From positions 1-64,000 of the forward strand of contig NZ_VWSG01000006.1 of NCBI RefSeq assembly GCF_008629655.1: a DNA stretch of 64,000 nucleotides, in the 5' to 3' direction. Position 1 is the stretch's first letter, and every line of letters starts with the position of its first letter. The notes under the pieces were generated by a model. It was not told the DNA's origin, searched no databases, and saw nothing but the letters and a program-made list of their open reading frames with translations. Position numbers and translations under genes: made by a program. Origin of the DNA: Paenimyroides baculatum (GTDB lineage: Bacteria; Bacteroidota; Bacteroidia; Flavobacteriales; Flavobacteriaceae). Shown one piece after another: positions 43,120 through 52,229 of this stretch.

Positions 43120-44517
43120 TTACTTCAAACTACCTACCATTTCTTCGGGCTTTACCCATTCGTCAAATTCTTCGGCAGTTACATAGCCCAAAGCAATTGC
43201 GGTTTCTTTTAAAGTAGAATTATTTTTATGTGCTGTTTGTGCAATTTCGGCTGCTTTGTAATATCCTATTTTGGTGTTTAAAGCAGTGACAAGCATTAAC
43301 GAATTATCAACTAATTCTTTTATTCGATCATAATTAGGTTCGATTCCCTGTGCACAATGTTCGTCAAATGATACGCAGGCATCGCCTAATAAACGAGCCG
43401 ATTGCAAGAAATTTGCCGCCATTAAAGGTTTAAAAACGTTTAATTCGTAATGACCTTGTGTTCCGCCAATTGTAATAGCAACGTCGTTACCCATAACTTG
43501 AGCGGCAACCATTGTAAGTGCTTCGCACTGTGTAGGATTTACTTTTCCAGGCATAATTGATGATCCCGGTTCGTTTTCAGGAATTAATATTTCCCCAATT
43601 CCTGAACGCGGACCTGATGCCAACATACGGATATCGTTCGAAATCTTATTAAGAGAAACTGCCAACTGTTTTAAAGCACCGTGTGTTTCTACAATGGCAT
43701 CGTGTGCAGCCAAAGCTTCGAATTTATTTTCGGCAGTTATGAATGGATGCCCTGTAAATTCTGCAATATATTTTGCTACCAAAACATCGTAACCAGCCGG
43801 CGTGTTTAAACCTGTTCCAACTGCGGTTCCGCCTAAAGCGATTTCCGATAAATGGCTTAACGTGTTTTTTACCGCTTTTATACCGTAATTCAATTGTGCA
43901 ACATAGCCTGATAATTCCTGACCCAAAGTTAACGGAGTAGCATCCATTAAGTGCGTTCGACCTATTTTAACGACATTCATAAACTCGGCTGACTTTTTTG
44001 CCAATGTATCACGTAATTTTTCAACGCCCGGAATTGTTACTTCAACCACAGCTTTGTAAGCTGCAATGTGCATTCCGGTAGGGTAGGTGTCGTTAGACGA
44101 TTGCGATTTATTTACATCATCGTTTGCTTTTAAAACTGGTTCACCTTCGCCAATTTTAAATCCTGCTAAAACTTGAGCGCGATTGGCAATTACTTCGTTC
44201 AAATTCATGTTAGATTGTGTACCAGAACCTGTTTGCCAGATTACTAAAGGAAACTGATCATTTAATTGGTCGGCTAAAATCTCATCGCAAACGACGGCAA
44301 TTGCATCTCTTTTTTCAATTGGTAAAACTCCTAAATCATGATTTGCATAAGCTGCAGCCTTTTTTAAATAAGCAAAACCTTTAATAATTTCTAAAGGCAT
44401 TGAAGCCGCATTACCAATTTTAAAGTTATTACGCGAACGTTCTGTTTGTGCACCCCAATATTTATCGGCAGGTACTTTTACCTCGCCCATAGTATCGGTT
44501 TCAATTCTATATTCCAT
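43120..44517 (-). CDS. fumC: Class II fumarate hydratase
   Basis: Hydrates fumarate to malate in the TCA cycle; iron-independent class II enzyme. Signatures: [32 protein letters not shown], the B-site/active region [16 protein letters not shown] and the superfamily motif [11 protein letters not shown]. 465 residues, normal for FumC. Start [24 protein letters not shown]. Transcribed alone. Confidence 0.97.
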   Translation of the reverse strand: MEYRIETDTMGEVKVPADKYWGAQTERSRNNFKIGNAASMPLEIIKGFAYLKKAAAYANHDLGVLPIEKRDAIAVVCDEILADQLNDQFPLVIWQTGSGTQSNMNLNEVIANRAQVLAGFKIGEGEPVLKANDDVNKSQSSNDTYPTGMHIAAYKAVVEVTIPGVEKLRDTLAKKSAEFMNVVKIGRTHLMDATPLTLGQELSGYVAQLNYGIKAVKNTLSHLSEIALGGTAVGTGLNTPAGYDVLVAKYIAEFTGHPFITAENKFEALAAHDAIVETHGALKQLAVSLNKISNDIRMLASGPRSGIGEILIPENEPGSSIMPGKVNPTQCEALTMVAAQVMGNDVAITIGGTQGHYELNVFKPLMAANFLQSARLLGDACVSFDEHCAQGIEPNYDRIKELVDNSLMLVTALNTKIGYYKAAEIAQTAHKNNSTLKETAIALGYVTAEEFDEWVKPEEMVGSLK

Positions 44518-44611
44518 AAATTGTTATTTATAATAAATATAAATAAAGGTAATGAAATTTGTCGGTAAATTGAGTTAAGGTCAGAATTTTTAGAAGAAAT
44601 TATGATTTTTG

Positions 44612-44642
44612 TTTGGGTAGTTAAAGTTTCGTTATATCTTTG
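44612..44642 (+). promoter_or_regulatory. Promoter of a 52-residue membrane protein gene: TTTG, 19-base spacer, TATCTTTG
   Basis: TTTG (44612-44615) and TATCTTTG (44635-44642) at the expected spacing, 29 bases before the ATG at 44672. A full consensus promoter for so small an ORF supports that the gene is real. Confidence 0.7.
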
Positions 44643-44671
44643 TAACTGTATACACACAAAATTCCGGAATC

Positions 44672-44830
44672 ATGTTTGAATTTCAACAATTTATAGCTTT
44701 TATTATCGGTTTAACCATTATGACCATGGGTTTTTGGTTAATGATTTTCCTTATCAGTTTCGTAATGTACTGGGCAACCGGTGGAGCAATTGATTTAATG
44801 AAAGAGAAAAAAGCTAAAAAGAATGCATAA
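44672..44830 (+). CDS. Small membrane protein, 52 residues
   Basis: The ATG at 44672 encodes MFEFQQFIAFIIGLTIMTMG and runs to TAA at 44830. Residues about 7-37 are strongly hydrophobic with two possible membrane helices, followed by a short acidic/lysine tail (DLMKEKKAKKNA). It has its own consensus promoter and a strong terminator directly after, so it is probably expressed. No family is recognised. Possibly a regulator or subunit of an inner-membrane complex; unproven. Confidence 0.78.
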   Translation: MFEFQQFIAFIIGLTIMTMGFWLMIFLISFVMYWATGGAIDLMKEKKAKKNA

Positions 44831-44846
44831 TATTTATGTAAAGTAA

Positions 44847-44878
44847 AAAAAATCCTTTTCAATTGAAAAGGATTTTTT
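44847..44878 (+). terminator. Terminator of the small membrane protein gene
   Basis: Perfect palindrome AAAAAATCCTTTTC / GAAAAGGATTTTTT. Confidence 0.88.
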
Positions 44879-44885
44879 ATGCAAT

Positions 44886-44916
44886 AAAAAACGCTTTCGT
44901 TGTGAAAGCGTTTTTT
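44886..44916. terminator. Terminator facing the PspC operon
   Basis: AAAAAACGCTTTC / GAAAGCGTTTTTT 13-bp stem directly beyond the TAA of the 20-residue ORF on the minus strand. Symmetric, so also a second stop for plus-strand transcripts. Confidence 0.88.
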
Positions 44917-44919
44917 GTT

Positions 44920-44982
44920 TTAGAATAAACTTGTAATAAGATCAATCAAAGTTTGTCCGATTAATAATAATAAGTAAAACAT
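44920..44982 (-). CDS. Candidate 20-residue hydrophobic peptide
   Basis: ATG at 44982 encodes MFYLLLLIGQTLIDLITSLF and TAA ends at 44920. It lies 14 bases after the PspC stop and three bases before a terminator, so it would be the last ORF of the PadR-PspC operon. The peptide is one hydrophobic helix with single Gln, Asp and Thr residues, long enough to sit in a membrane. Its length is too short for sequence statistics to decide; conservation between relatives would. Confidence 0.4.
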   Translation of the reverse strand: MFYLLLLIGQTLIDLITSLF

Positions 44983-44996
44983 AAGCCTTAAGAATT

Positions 44997-46502
44997 TTAG
45001 TTTATAGTATTGTTTGTGTTCTGTAATGTTCCAGTATTATTGAATTTGTAATAATGTTTACCTTCATCAATCTGCTGATTCCAAAAATAACGATTATCAT
45101 TTCCATTTATTTTAACAGACTGATTTTCTGTGATATAAACTTTGATTCGTACTTTAGAATCTTCTGTAAAATCGTTCAATGTTGTTAAAACTGAATTTGA
45201 AAGCACTAATGTATCACTTTTAATTGAATAATCATAATTTAATGTGTTACTAAATTGCGTTGCTTCGATTTGAATGTTGTATTTGCTTAAAGATTTAAGA
45301 TTCAGATCTTTATTGTTGAAAACTTTTTCTTCAATTTCCATATATGCTTTGCCTGTGTTCGATTCAAAAACTTCCACATAAATATCGTCAATTTCACTGT
45401 ATTTATATTTTCCTGAAATAGTATCATTTATCGTAAAAATTCGTTGATCTTTCTGAAAAATAATGTTTAAGGTATCTTTATCGTTCAAATTTAAATCGGT
45501 TTTCGACATTTTTGTATCGAAATTTCCTTCGAACAATGACTCTATTTTATCTTTTTGAATATCTAAATTGATCATTACATAACTGAAAATGAAGATAGAA
45601 AGCAACCAGAAGAATCCTAAAATACCTGAAACCCAGCCTATATGTTTAACTTTCGAGCTTAAAATTCTAATTCCCAATAAAAGTAAAAGGATAAACGGAA
45701 TAACGCTCATTACAAACAAACTTAAACTTAAACCCCAAAACGGTATGCCTGTTTGTGCTTCATCGTAATTTACAAATTCGTTAAAAATATGACCTTTATC
45801 GGTGTTCATAATTATTGGCGCAAAGAAACTACCAAAAATTCCCATTACACCAAAAACAATTAGTATGATACCAATAATTCTGCGTAAAACTGTGGCCACC
45901 GAACTTCCTGCTGTACGAATTTGCTGATACGAATTTGCTGCACCCTCGCGAAACTGTCTTTCTATGTTTGAAATATTAACAGGTTCTCCTTTCATTTCTA
46001 AAACATCGGCAACTGTAACCGCTTTTGGGATAATAACCCAAAGGATTAAGTAAATTACAAAGCTTAAACCGTAAGCGAAGAACAGTAAGATAAAAAGTAT
46101 GCGTACCCAAACCGGATCTATATTAAAATAATGACCTAAACCAGAACATACACCTCCTAGAATTCTTTTTTCGCCATCGCGGTAAATTTTCTTATACGCT
46201 TTGTTTGTTGTTGTGAAATGGTTTGGACGTACAGGTTCGTCTTCAATAATATAATCTTCTGGTTTACCCATAATATTTATTATTTCGTCTACATTATTCA
46301 TACGAATAACACCAGTCTGCGGATCAATTCTTTCGGCAAAAAGCTCTGCAATACGTGATTCAATATCAGCAATAATTTCATCTTCGCTTTCTTGCTGAAT
46401 AGAATTTCTAACTGCCTGTATGTATGAATCTAACTTGTTGTATGCATCTTCATCGATGTGAAAAACAAGTCCTGCTATATTTATGGTTACGGTTTTATTC
46501 AT
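44997..46502 (-). CDS. PspC-domain membrane protein
   Basis: 501-residue inner-membrane protein. The N-terminal about 95 residues form a soluble region (MNKTVTINIAGLVFHIDEDAY; DEIINIMGKPEDYI). A PspC domain follows (RILGGVCSGLGHYFNIDPVWVR, then two membrane segments). Several further membrane helices span about 205-320, and the C-terminal 170 residues are a beta-rich extracytoplasmic domain. PspC proteins sense envelope stress; in Bacteroidota they pair with PadR regulators, as here (8-base overlap with padR-like gene upstream). Confidence 0.9.
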   Translation of the reverse strand: MNKTVTINIAGLVFHIDEDAYNKLDSYIQAVRNSIQQESEDEIIADIESRIAELFAERIDPQTGVIRMNNVDEIINIMGKPEDYIIEDEPVRPNHFTTTNKAYKKIYRDGEKRILGGVCSGLGHYFNIDPVWVRILFILLFFAYGLSFVIYLILWVIIPKAVTVADVLEMKGEPVNISNIERQFREGAANSYQQIRTAGSSVATVLRRIIGIILIVFGVMGIFGSFFAPIIMNTDKGHIFNEFVNYDEAQTGIPFWGLSLSLFVMSVIPFILLLLLGIRILSSKVKHIGWVSGILGFFWLLSIFIFSYVMINLDIQKDKIESLFEGNFDTKMSKTDLNLNDKDTLNIIFQKDQRIFTINDTISGKYKYSEIDDIYVEVFESNTGKAYMEIEEKVFNNKDLNLKSLSKYNIQIEATQFSNTLNYDYSIKSDTLVLSNSVLTTLNDFTEDSKVRIKVYITENQSVKINGNDNRYFWNQQIDEGKHYYKFNNTGTLQNTNNTIN

Positions 46503-46833
46503 GACTATTCTTATTAGTTATAATGTTAACGGCTTCACTTAATTCTTTCCAGGTTACGGTTAGTTCTTTTAAAAAATCGTTGCCCAGTTCGGTTAATCGG
46601 TAGTACTTTCGCGGTGGTCCCGATGTTGATTCTTCCCAACGATAGCTTAACAATTCGTCGTTTTTTAGGCGGGTAAGCAGCGGATAAACGGTGCCTTCTA
46701 CCACAAGTAACTTTGCTTCCTTCAAGGTGTCTAAAATTTCAGATGTGTAACAGTCTTTATCTTTTAGAACCGATAGAATACAAAATTCCAGAATCCCTTT
46801 GCGCATTTGCGCTTTTGTGTTTTCAATATTCAT
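46495..46833 (-). CDS. PadR-family transcriptional regulator
   Basis: 112-residue winged-helix regulator with the PadR layout: MRKGILEFCILSVLKDKDCY, then TVYPLLTRLKNDELLSYRWEE with the wing SGPPRKYYRLTELG. It precedes and overlaps the PspC gene, so it is likely to regulate its own operon, probably on phenolic or envelope-stress ligands; the ligand is not known. Confidence 0.93.
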   Translation of the reverse strand: MNIENTKAQMRKGILEFCILSVLKDKDCYTSEILDTLKEAKLLVVEGTVYPLLTRLKNDELLSYRWEESTSGPPRKYYRLTELGNDFLKELTVTWKELSEAVNIITNKNSHE

Positions 46834-47120
46834 AGAACTTAATATTTTAGGTTAAAAGTAAAGGCAGGTAACGTAAACCTTTTTTTTGTGATTGAGTAAA
46901 CTATTCAAATTAATAACAGTATGAGAAATGTGTTGTTTTAATTTATCGGCTTACAATCACCTGCATATTTACCTTATTGTTTCATTTTGATATAGCAAAG
47001 ATATATACAAAAGCATGTACTTTGTATTGCATAGTACTGATAATTAACTTTTTTTTAACAATTGGATTAATTTCAATTGTCATAAAAAAAATCGTAAATT
47101 AGCTGTAAACCTTGAATATT

Positions 47121-47573
47121 ATGGATTTTAACGTAAAAAACCTGAATCTTTATCTTCTTAAAAATTTACCATCGGCATACTTGTGTGGTGTTCGCGTTTA
47201 TTCTATTAGCGATGTTCATTGCATAGTTCGTGCAAAACACAGATGGTTTAATCAAAATCCTTTTAAATCGATGTATTTCGCAGTTCAGAACATGGGAGCC
47301 GAGCTTACTACAGGCGTTTTGGTTATGAAAGCTATAAAAGAATCGAACAAAAAAGTATCAATGTTGGTGTTGAATCAAAAATCGCAATTCACCAAAAAAG
47401 CAACCGGAGTTATTACGTTTAAATGCGAAGATGGATTGATGATTCGTGAAAAAGTGAACGAAGCATTACTTACAAAGCAAGGAATTTCGTTTTGGGTTCG
47501 ATCTGAAGGATACGACGAACAAGGAGATAAAGTGGGAACTTATGATTTTGAATGGACATTAAAAGCAAAATAA
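47121..47573 (+). CDS. DUF4442 (hotdog thioesterase-like) protein
   Basis: 150-residue protein with the DUF4442 pattern: CGVRVYSISDVHCIVRAKHRWFNQNPFKSMYFAVQNMGAE, which places the HotDog catalytic-helix region near residues 30-60. It has no signal peptide. Acyl-CoA or related thioesterase activity is the family guess. The ATG at 47121 is preferred to a TTG three codons earlier. It is one base from the next gene, so cotranscribed. Confidence 0.82.
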   Translation: MDFNVKNLNLYLLKNLPSAYLCGVRVYSISDVHCIVRAKHRWFNQNPFKSMYFAVQNMGAELTTGVLVMKAIKESNKKVSMLVLNQKSQFTKKATGVITFKCEDGLMIREKVNEALLTKQGISFWVRSEGYDEQGDKVGTYDFEWTLKAK

Positions 47574-47574
47574 T

Positions 47575-48480
47575 ATGAAAGTTTTAATTACAGGTGCCAC
47601 GGGATTTATCGGAACTGCGTTGTGTTCGCATCTTTTAAAGAACAATCATTCGGTACATTATTTAGTTACCGATACCACAGATATAAAAGACAAAGATAAT
47701 TACAAAGGTTTTTTGTGGAATCCCGAAAAAAATGAAATCGATTTAAATTCATTGACTGATGTTGATGCAATTGTAAATTTGGCTGGGCACACGATAAATT
47801 GCAACTGGACAGATGAAAATAAAAAGCAGATTCACGACAGCCGAATAAATTGTTCAAACACGCTTTTTAATGCTTTGCAGAATAATGTTCATCAGGTTAA
47901 ATCTATTGTAAACGCATCGGCAATTGGTATTTATCAATCAAGCGAAACAGCAGTTTATACTGAAAATTCTACGGATTTTGGAAACGATTTTTTAGCAGAA
48001 GTTTGTAAAGATTGGGAAGCTGCCAATTTACGTTTTGAAGGTTTAAGAATTAAAACTGCTATTACGCGTTTTGGTTTGATTTTATCTAAAGACAACGGCG
48101 TTTTGCATGAATTGGCTAAAGTAGTTTCAAAAGGATTGGGAGCAAATTTAGGCAACGGTAAACAATGGATGAGTTGGATACATTTTAACGATGTTATTGA
48201 AATTATTTATCAGTTATTAAAAGATCAACACAGCGGTATTTTTAATGTAGTTGCACCAAATGCGGTAAAACAGAATGAGTTTTTAAAGTTATTAGCAACG
48301 CAATTAAACAAGCCTTTGTGGTTGCCAAACATTCCGTCGGTTTTTATAAAAGTTGGATTGGGCGAGCGTTCAGCATTAGTGCTTTCAAGCCAGCATGTAC
48401 AATCAATTCAATTACCAAAAATAGATTATAAATTTAGGTTTACAGATTTAGCAAGCGCATTTAAAGATCTGTATAAGTAA
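47575..48480 (+). CDS. TIGR01777-family SDR oxidoreductase (YfcH-like)
   Basis: 301-residue extended SDR with NAD(P) motif TGATGFIG at residues 6-13. SIVNASAIGIYQS stands for the active-site strand, and WEAANLRFEG is a family motif. The C-terminal DUF1731-like region has LPNIPSVFIKVGLGERSALVLSSQHV. Family proteins are putative epimerase-like enzymes. The gene is coupled to the DUF4442 gene upstream and precedes DUF4180 by nine bases. Confidence 0.88.
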   Translation: MKVLITGATGFIGTALCSHLLKNNHSVHYLVTDTTDIKDKDNYKGFLWNPEKNEIDLNSLTDVDAIVNLAGHTINCNWTDENKKQIHDSRINCSNTLFNALQNNVHQVKSIVNASAIGIYQSSETAVYTENSTDFGNDFLAEVCKDWEAANLRFEGLRIKTAITRFGLILSKDNGVLHELAKVVSKGLGANLGNGKQWMSWIHFNDVIEIIYQLLKDQHSGIFNVVAPNAVKQNEFLKLLATQLNKPLWLPNIPSVFIKVGLGERSALVLSSQHVQSIQLPKIDYKFRFTDLASAFKDLYK

Positions 48481-48489
48481 TATCAAAAT

Positions 48490-48834
48490 ATGATTATTCA
48501 ATCTCATAAAATAAACAACATAGAAATTGCCGAAGTAATTTCAGACAAAATTCTTATTCAAAACCCCGATGATGCTTTAGATTTAATAGGAAATCTATAT
48601 TATCAGGGATTTGATAGAATCATTATTTATGAGAAAAATCTTACTCCAAATTTTTTCGACCTGAAAAATAAACTGGCAGGAGAAATACTACAAAAAGTCT
48701 CTAATTACCGAATGAAACTTACCATTATCGGTGATTTTTCAAACCTAAAAAGTAAAAGTTTAAACGATTTTATTTACGAAAGCAACAAAGGTAAACAGGT
48801 GAATTTTAAAGAATCGTTGTTAGAGGCATTATAG
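48490..48834 (+). CDS. DUF4180 protein
   Basis: 114-residue protein with the DUF4180 pattern (DDALDLIGNLYYQGFDRIIIYEKNLTPNFFDLKN; later LTIIGDFSNLKSKSLNDFIYESN). It is predicted alpha/beta and cytoplasmic. Last gene of the DUF4442-SDR unit; ends two bases from convergent rsmG. Function unknown. Confidence 0.84.
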   Translation: MIIQSHKINNIEIAEVISDKILIQNPDDALDLIGNLYYQGFDRIIIYEKNLTPNFFDLKNKLAGEILQKVSNYRMKLTIIGDFSNLKSKSLNDFIYESNKGKQVNFKESLLEAL

Positions 48835-48836
48835 GT

Positions 48837-49469
48837 TTAGCTATTTTTAAACTTCAACGGTAAATACACTACTTTTTTAGTTTCGAAAAACTCATCGGCA
48901 AAAAAGTCGATTAAATTATATAAGGTTGCTTTTGGGAAATCTTTTAATTCTTCAGATAAATCGCCACCTTTTAAATACAGAATTCCGTTTTCTAAATCGT
49001 GAACCGATTGTTTCTTTGTTTTTCCTTTTACCCAAGTAACAAAATCGGGCATATTGGTTACGGCGCGACTTACAATAAAATCGAATTTATTGCTAACTAG
49101 TTCGGCTCTTTTTTGTTCGGCTTTTATATTTTTCAATTGTAAGGCAGTTGCAACTTCGTTTACCACTTTTATTTTTTTAGCAATCACATCAATCGCATAA
49201 AAATTAGTTTCGGGAAACAAAATAGCCAACGGAATAGCTGGAAAACCACCACCTGTGCCAACATCCATCACATCGGCATTCGGTTTAAATTCCATAATTT
49301 TTGCAATTCCCAACGAATGTAAAATGTGTTTGGTGTATAATTCGTCGATGTCTTTTCGCGAAATCACGTTAATTTTAGCATTCCAATCCTGATATAAATC
49401 ATACAACTGCGTAAACTGATTGATCTGTAACTCGGTTAAATTCGGGAACTGTACTAAAATTTCTTCCAT
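48837..49469 (-). CDS. rsmG: 16S rRNA (guanine527-N7)-methyltransferase
   Basis: Methylates G527 of 16S rRNA (loss gives low-level streptomycin resistance in other bacteria). SAM motif I is DVGTGGGFPAIPLAILFPE, preceded by the RsmG-typical HILHSLGIAKIM. FIVSRAVTNMPDFVTW follows. 210 residues, normal. Not adjacent to gidA as in E. coli. Confidence 0.94.
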   Translation of the reverse strand: MEEILVQFPNLTELQINQFTQLYDLYQDWNAKINVISRKDIDELYTKHILHSLGIAKIMEFKPNADVMDVGTGGGFPAIPLAILFPETNFYAIDVIAKKIKVVNEVATALQLKNIKAEQKRAELVSNKFDFIVSRAVTNMPDFVTWVKGKTKKQSVHDLENGILYLKGGDLSEELKDFPKATLYNLIDFFADEFFETKKVVYLPLKFKNS

Positions 49470-49483
49470 GACTTAATTTTTGC

Positions 49484-49491
49484 CAAAAATA
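49484..49491 (-). promoter_or_regulatory. -7 element (TATTTTTG) for rsmG
   Basis: Minus-strand TATTTTTG, 14 bases before the rsmG ATG. Confidence 0.55.
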
Positions 49492-49598
49492 CATCTTTAT
49501 CAGCATAAAAAGAAGTATATTTAGTTTTAAAGAACTTATTTTCGAAATAACATTTAGGTTACATTAAATTTATTTCTTTGTTTCAAAAATATGTCGAT

Positions 49599-50852
49599 AT
49601 GAAAAAAATAATTACTGGGCTCTTTTTATGGCTTTCGGTTTGTGCGTATTCGCAAGAAACTTTGAATGCCATGTTTTACAACGTGTTTAAATTTCCTAAT
49701 TCGCTTCCACAGAATCGACAGTTGATTCTAGGCGATATTTTAGACGATTACAAACCCGATTTGTTTATGATTTGCGAGTTGGCAACAGAAAATGGAGCCA
49801 ATTTAATTCTAAATACATCGTTGCAAAATCAGGTTGATCCGTACGCGCGTGCTGTTTTCGTAGCCGATCTTACAGACACGGCAGATCCTTTGCAAACAAT
49901 GGTTTTTTACAACCAACGCAAACTTACTTTAGTCGGTCAGCAGACTTTACCAACGGTTTATCGCGACATCAACCAATATTCTTTTCAGTTGAATGTAAAT
50001 GCGAACGATCCTATTAATCTGGAAGTTTTTGTGGCGCATTTAAAATCCAGCACCGGACCAGCAAACAGACAGATGCGTTTTGATATGGTTGAAGCAGTTA
50101 CACAGCAATTACAAAATTTAACGCAACCTAATACCTATGTGCTTTTTGCGGGTGATTTTAATTTTTATAATTCCAATGAAGATGGTTATCAGAAAATATT
50201 AGATCCTACAAATGCCATTAAATTGATTGATCCTATAAATGCGCCGGGAAGCTGGCAAGACAATGCATCGTTCAGTTATTTGCATACGCAAAGTACACGT
50301 TTGTCAAGCACCGGTTTTGGTGGTGGTGCAAACGCGGGAGCTTCGGGTGGTTTAGATGATCGTTTTGATTTTATTATGATGAGCGAAAATTTCAATACAA
50401 GTTCTCGTTTTTCGTATGTGAACGGAAGTTACAGTGCTTATGGAAACAATGCAAACTGCTTGAATAAAAGTGTGAACGATGCAACTTGTACAGGAACTTA
50501 CTCTTTAACGTTGCGCAATAATCTGTATAATATGAGCGATCATTTGCCGGTTGTGATGCAGTTTCAGATAAATGAACCTTTAGCGACAACATCGTTTACA
50601 AAAGAAAAAGCTTTAATGTGGTTTCAATCATCGAATGTAACTGATACCGAAGTTGTTATAGGTATTGATACATCGCGATTTGATGCCCAGAACAACAAGC
50701 TTTATATTTACAATACGTTGGGGCAGTTGGTAAAAACGGTTGCTGTAAATAATCAGTCAAGCATTACTGTTTCAATCGAAAATCTATCAGGAGGAATGTA
50801 TTTTATAAAATCAAACGGAAGTTCTACGGTGTTGAAATTCATCAAAAAATAA
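49599..50852 (+). CDS. Secreted endonuclease/exonuclease/phosphatase-fold protein with T9SS domain
   Basis: 417-residue protein with a signal peptide (MKKIITGLFLWLSVCAYSQ). The body matches the EEP superfamily: NAMFYNVFKFPNS and the DYKPDLFMICELAT glutamate region, the central FVAHLKSSTGPANRQMR, FAGDFNFYN and a C-terminal MSDHLPVVMQF with the catalytic His. A type A T9SS sorting domain closes it (LYIYNTLGQLVKTV, LSGGMYFIK, VLKFIKK). It probably cleaves nucleic acid or a phosphoester outside the cell. ATG at 49599 preferred to the TTG at 49578 for the signal peptide. Confidence 0.88.
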   Translation: MKKIITGLFLWLSVCAYSQETLNAMFYNVFKFPNSLPQNRQLILGDILDDYKPDLFMICELATENGANLILNTSLQNQVDPYARAVFVADLTDTADPLQTMVFYNQRKLTLVGQQTLPTVYRDINQYSFQLNVNANDPINLEVFVAHLKSSTGPANRQMRFDMVEAVTQQLQNLTQPNTYVLFAGDFNFYNSNEDGYQKILDPTNAIKLIDPINAPGSWQDNASFSYLHTQSTRLSSTGFGGGANAGASGGLDDRFDFIMMSENFNTSSRFSYVNGSYSAYGNNANCLNKSVNDATCTGTYSLTLRNNLYNMSDHLPVVMQFQINEPLATTSFTKEKALMWFQSSNVTDTEVVIGIDTSRFDAQNNKLYIYNTLGQLVKTVAVNNQSSITVSIENLSGGMYFIKSNGSSTVLKFIKK

Positions 50853-50888
50853 AATTTCGCTACAAATAAAAATTATACATTTTCTATG

Positions 50889-50941
50889 TTAAAAAAGCCC
50901 AAAGGTTGTTTTATTTTACGTTGCAATATCGTTACCTTTGG
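50889..50941 (+). promoter_or_regulatory. Inverted repeat around the aminotransferase promoter
   Basis: CCAAAGGT (50889-50896) and ACCTTTGG (50934-50941) form an 8-bp inverted repeat, and the right arm overlaps the -7 element TACCTTTG (50933-50940). It could be an operator or a weak hairpin. The ATG of the aminotransferase is 20 bases further on. Confidence 0.45.
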
Positions 50942-50960
50942 TTGCATAAATTACAAATAA

Positions 50961-52157
50961 ATGAGCGCACAACATTTGTCAGATAGAATTAATAGTTTAT
51001 CTGTTTCGCAAACCTTGGCAATGGCTGCAAAAGCACGCGAATTAACTGCTTTAGGTAAAGATATTATTAGTTTAAGTTTAGGTGAACCCGATTTTAACAC
51101 GCCCGATTTTATTAAAGAGGCTGCTAAAACGGCAATCGATGAAAACTGGAGCAATTATCCGCCAGTCGATGGTTATTTGGAACTGAAACAGGCAATTGTA
51201 ACAAAATTTCAACGCGATAACGGTTTAAATTATCAGCCTGCAAATATTGTGGTTTCTACCGGTGCAAAGCAATCTTTATACAATATTGCACAAGCAATGA
51301 TTAACGAGGGAGACGAGGTTATTCTTCCGGCGCCTTACTGGGTTAGTTATTACGAAATTATAAAAATGGCTGGCGGAATTCCAGTTGTTGTGCCAACATC
51401 AGTAGCGTCTGATTTTAAAATTACACCATACCAACTTCAGCAGGCAATCACACCAAAAACAAAAATGATGTGGTTTAGTTCGCCTTGTAATCCTTCGGGA
51501 TCGGTTTATAACAGAGAAGAACTAACAGCTTTGGCAGATGTTTTAAAGAATCGTGAAGATATTTATGTGGTTTCTGATGAAATTTATGAACACATTAATT
51601 TTTCGGGAAGTTTTTGCAGCATAGGATCAATTCCGGGAATGTTTGAAAGAACAATTACAGTAAACGGCGTTGCGAAAGCTTTTGCTATGACAGGTTGGAG
51701 AATTGGATACATTGGTGCTCCCGAATTTATTGCAAAAGCATGTACTAAATTACAAGGTCAGGTTACAAGTGGTGCAAATTCTATCGCGCAACGTGCAACA
51801 ATTGCAGCTTTAGAGGCAGCTCCTTCAGAAATTGGTTATATGGTTGAAGCATTCCACAAACGCAGAGATTTGGTTTTACATTTAGTGAATGATATTAAAG
51901 GTTTAGAAGTAAATGTACCAGAAGGTGCTTTTTATGTTTTTCCTGATGTTTCGTACTATTTTGGTAAAACGTTAAACGGAGTTTTAATCAATAATGCCGA
52001 TGATTTAGCATTGTATTTGTTAGAATATGCTAACGTTGCAACTGTAACGGGCGATGCTTTTGGTAACCCAAACTGTATCCGTTTATCTTATGCTACCAGC
52101 GAAACTATTCTAATTGAAGCATTTAAACGAATTAAAGAAGTTTTAAAAGAACAATAA
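50961..52157 (+). CDS. Class I aminotransferase (aspartate aminotransferase-like)
   Basis: 398-residue PLP enzyme of subgroup Ib, probably aspartate aminotransferase. The PLP lysine is Lys239 in NGVAKAFAMTGWRIGY. Supporting residues are Asn177 (SPCNPSGS) and Asp206 (VSDEIYEH). The N-terminal LSLGEPDFNTPDFI is typical. Amino-acid specificity is not decidable from sequence alone. Transcribed alone and terminated by a hairpin shared with YceI. Confidence 0.92.
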   Translation: MSAQHLSDRINSLSVSQTLAMAAKARELTALGKDIISLSLGEPDFNTPDFIKEAAKTAIDENWSNYPPVDGYLELKQAIVTKFQRDNGLNYQPANIVVSTGAKQSLYNIAQAMINEGDEVILPAPYWVSYYEIIKMAGGIPVVVPTSVASDFKITPYQLQQAITPKTKMMWFSSPCNPSGSVYNREELTALADVLKNREDIYVVSDEIYEHINFSGSFCSIGSIPGMFERTITVNGVAKAFAMTGWRIGYIGAPEFIAKACTKLQGQVTSGANSIAQRATIAALEAAPSEIGYMVEAFHKRRDLVLHLVNDIKGLEVNVPEGAFYVFPDVSYYFGKTLNGVLINNADDLALYLLEYANVATVTGDAFGNPNCIRLSYATSETILIEAFKRIKEVLKEQ

Positions 52158-52178
52158 TTCTTTTCGATAAATCATAAA

Positions 52179-52207
52179 AAAATCCCGAAAGTAACTTTCG
52201 GGATTTT
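52179..52207. terminator. Bidirectional terminator between the aminotransferase and YceI genes
   Basis: AAAATCCCGAAAG / CTTTCGGGATTTT 13-bp stem with a three-base loop between convergent genes. Confidence 0.9.
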
Positions 52208-52229
52208 ATTTAAGCTATTTTGTAATTGA

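Noticed and set aside
44847-44916. Two adjacent palindromes that might be insertion-sequence ends
   Set aside because: They are two separate hairpins with T runs, each serving one of two convergent transcription units.
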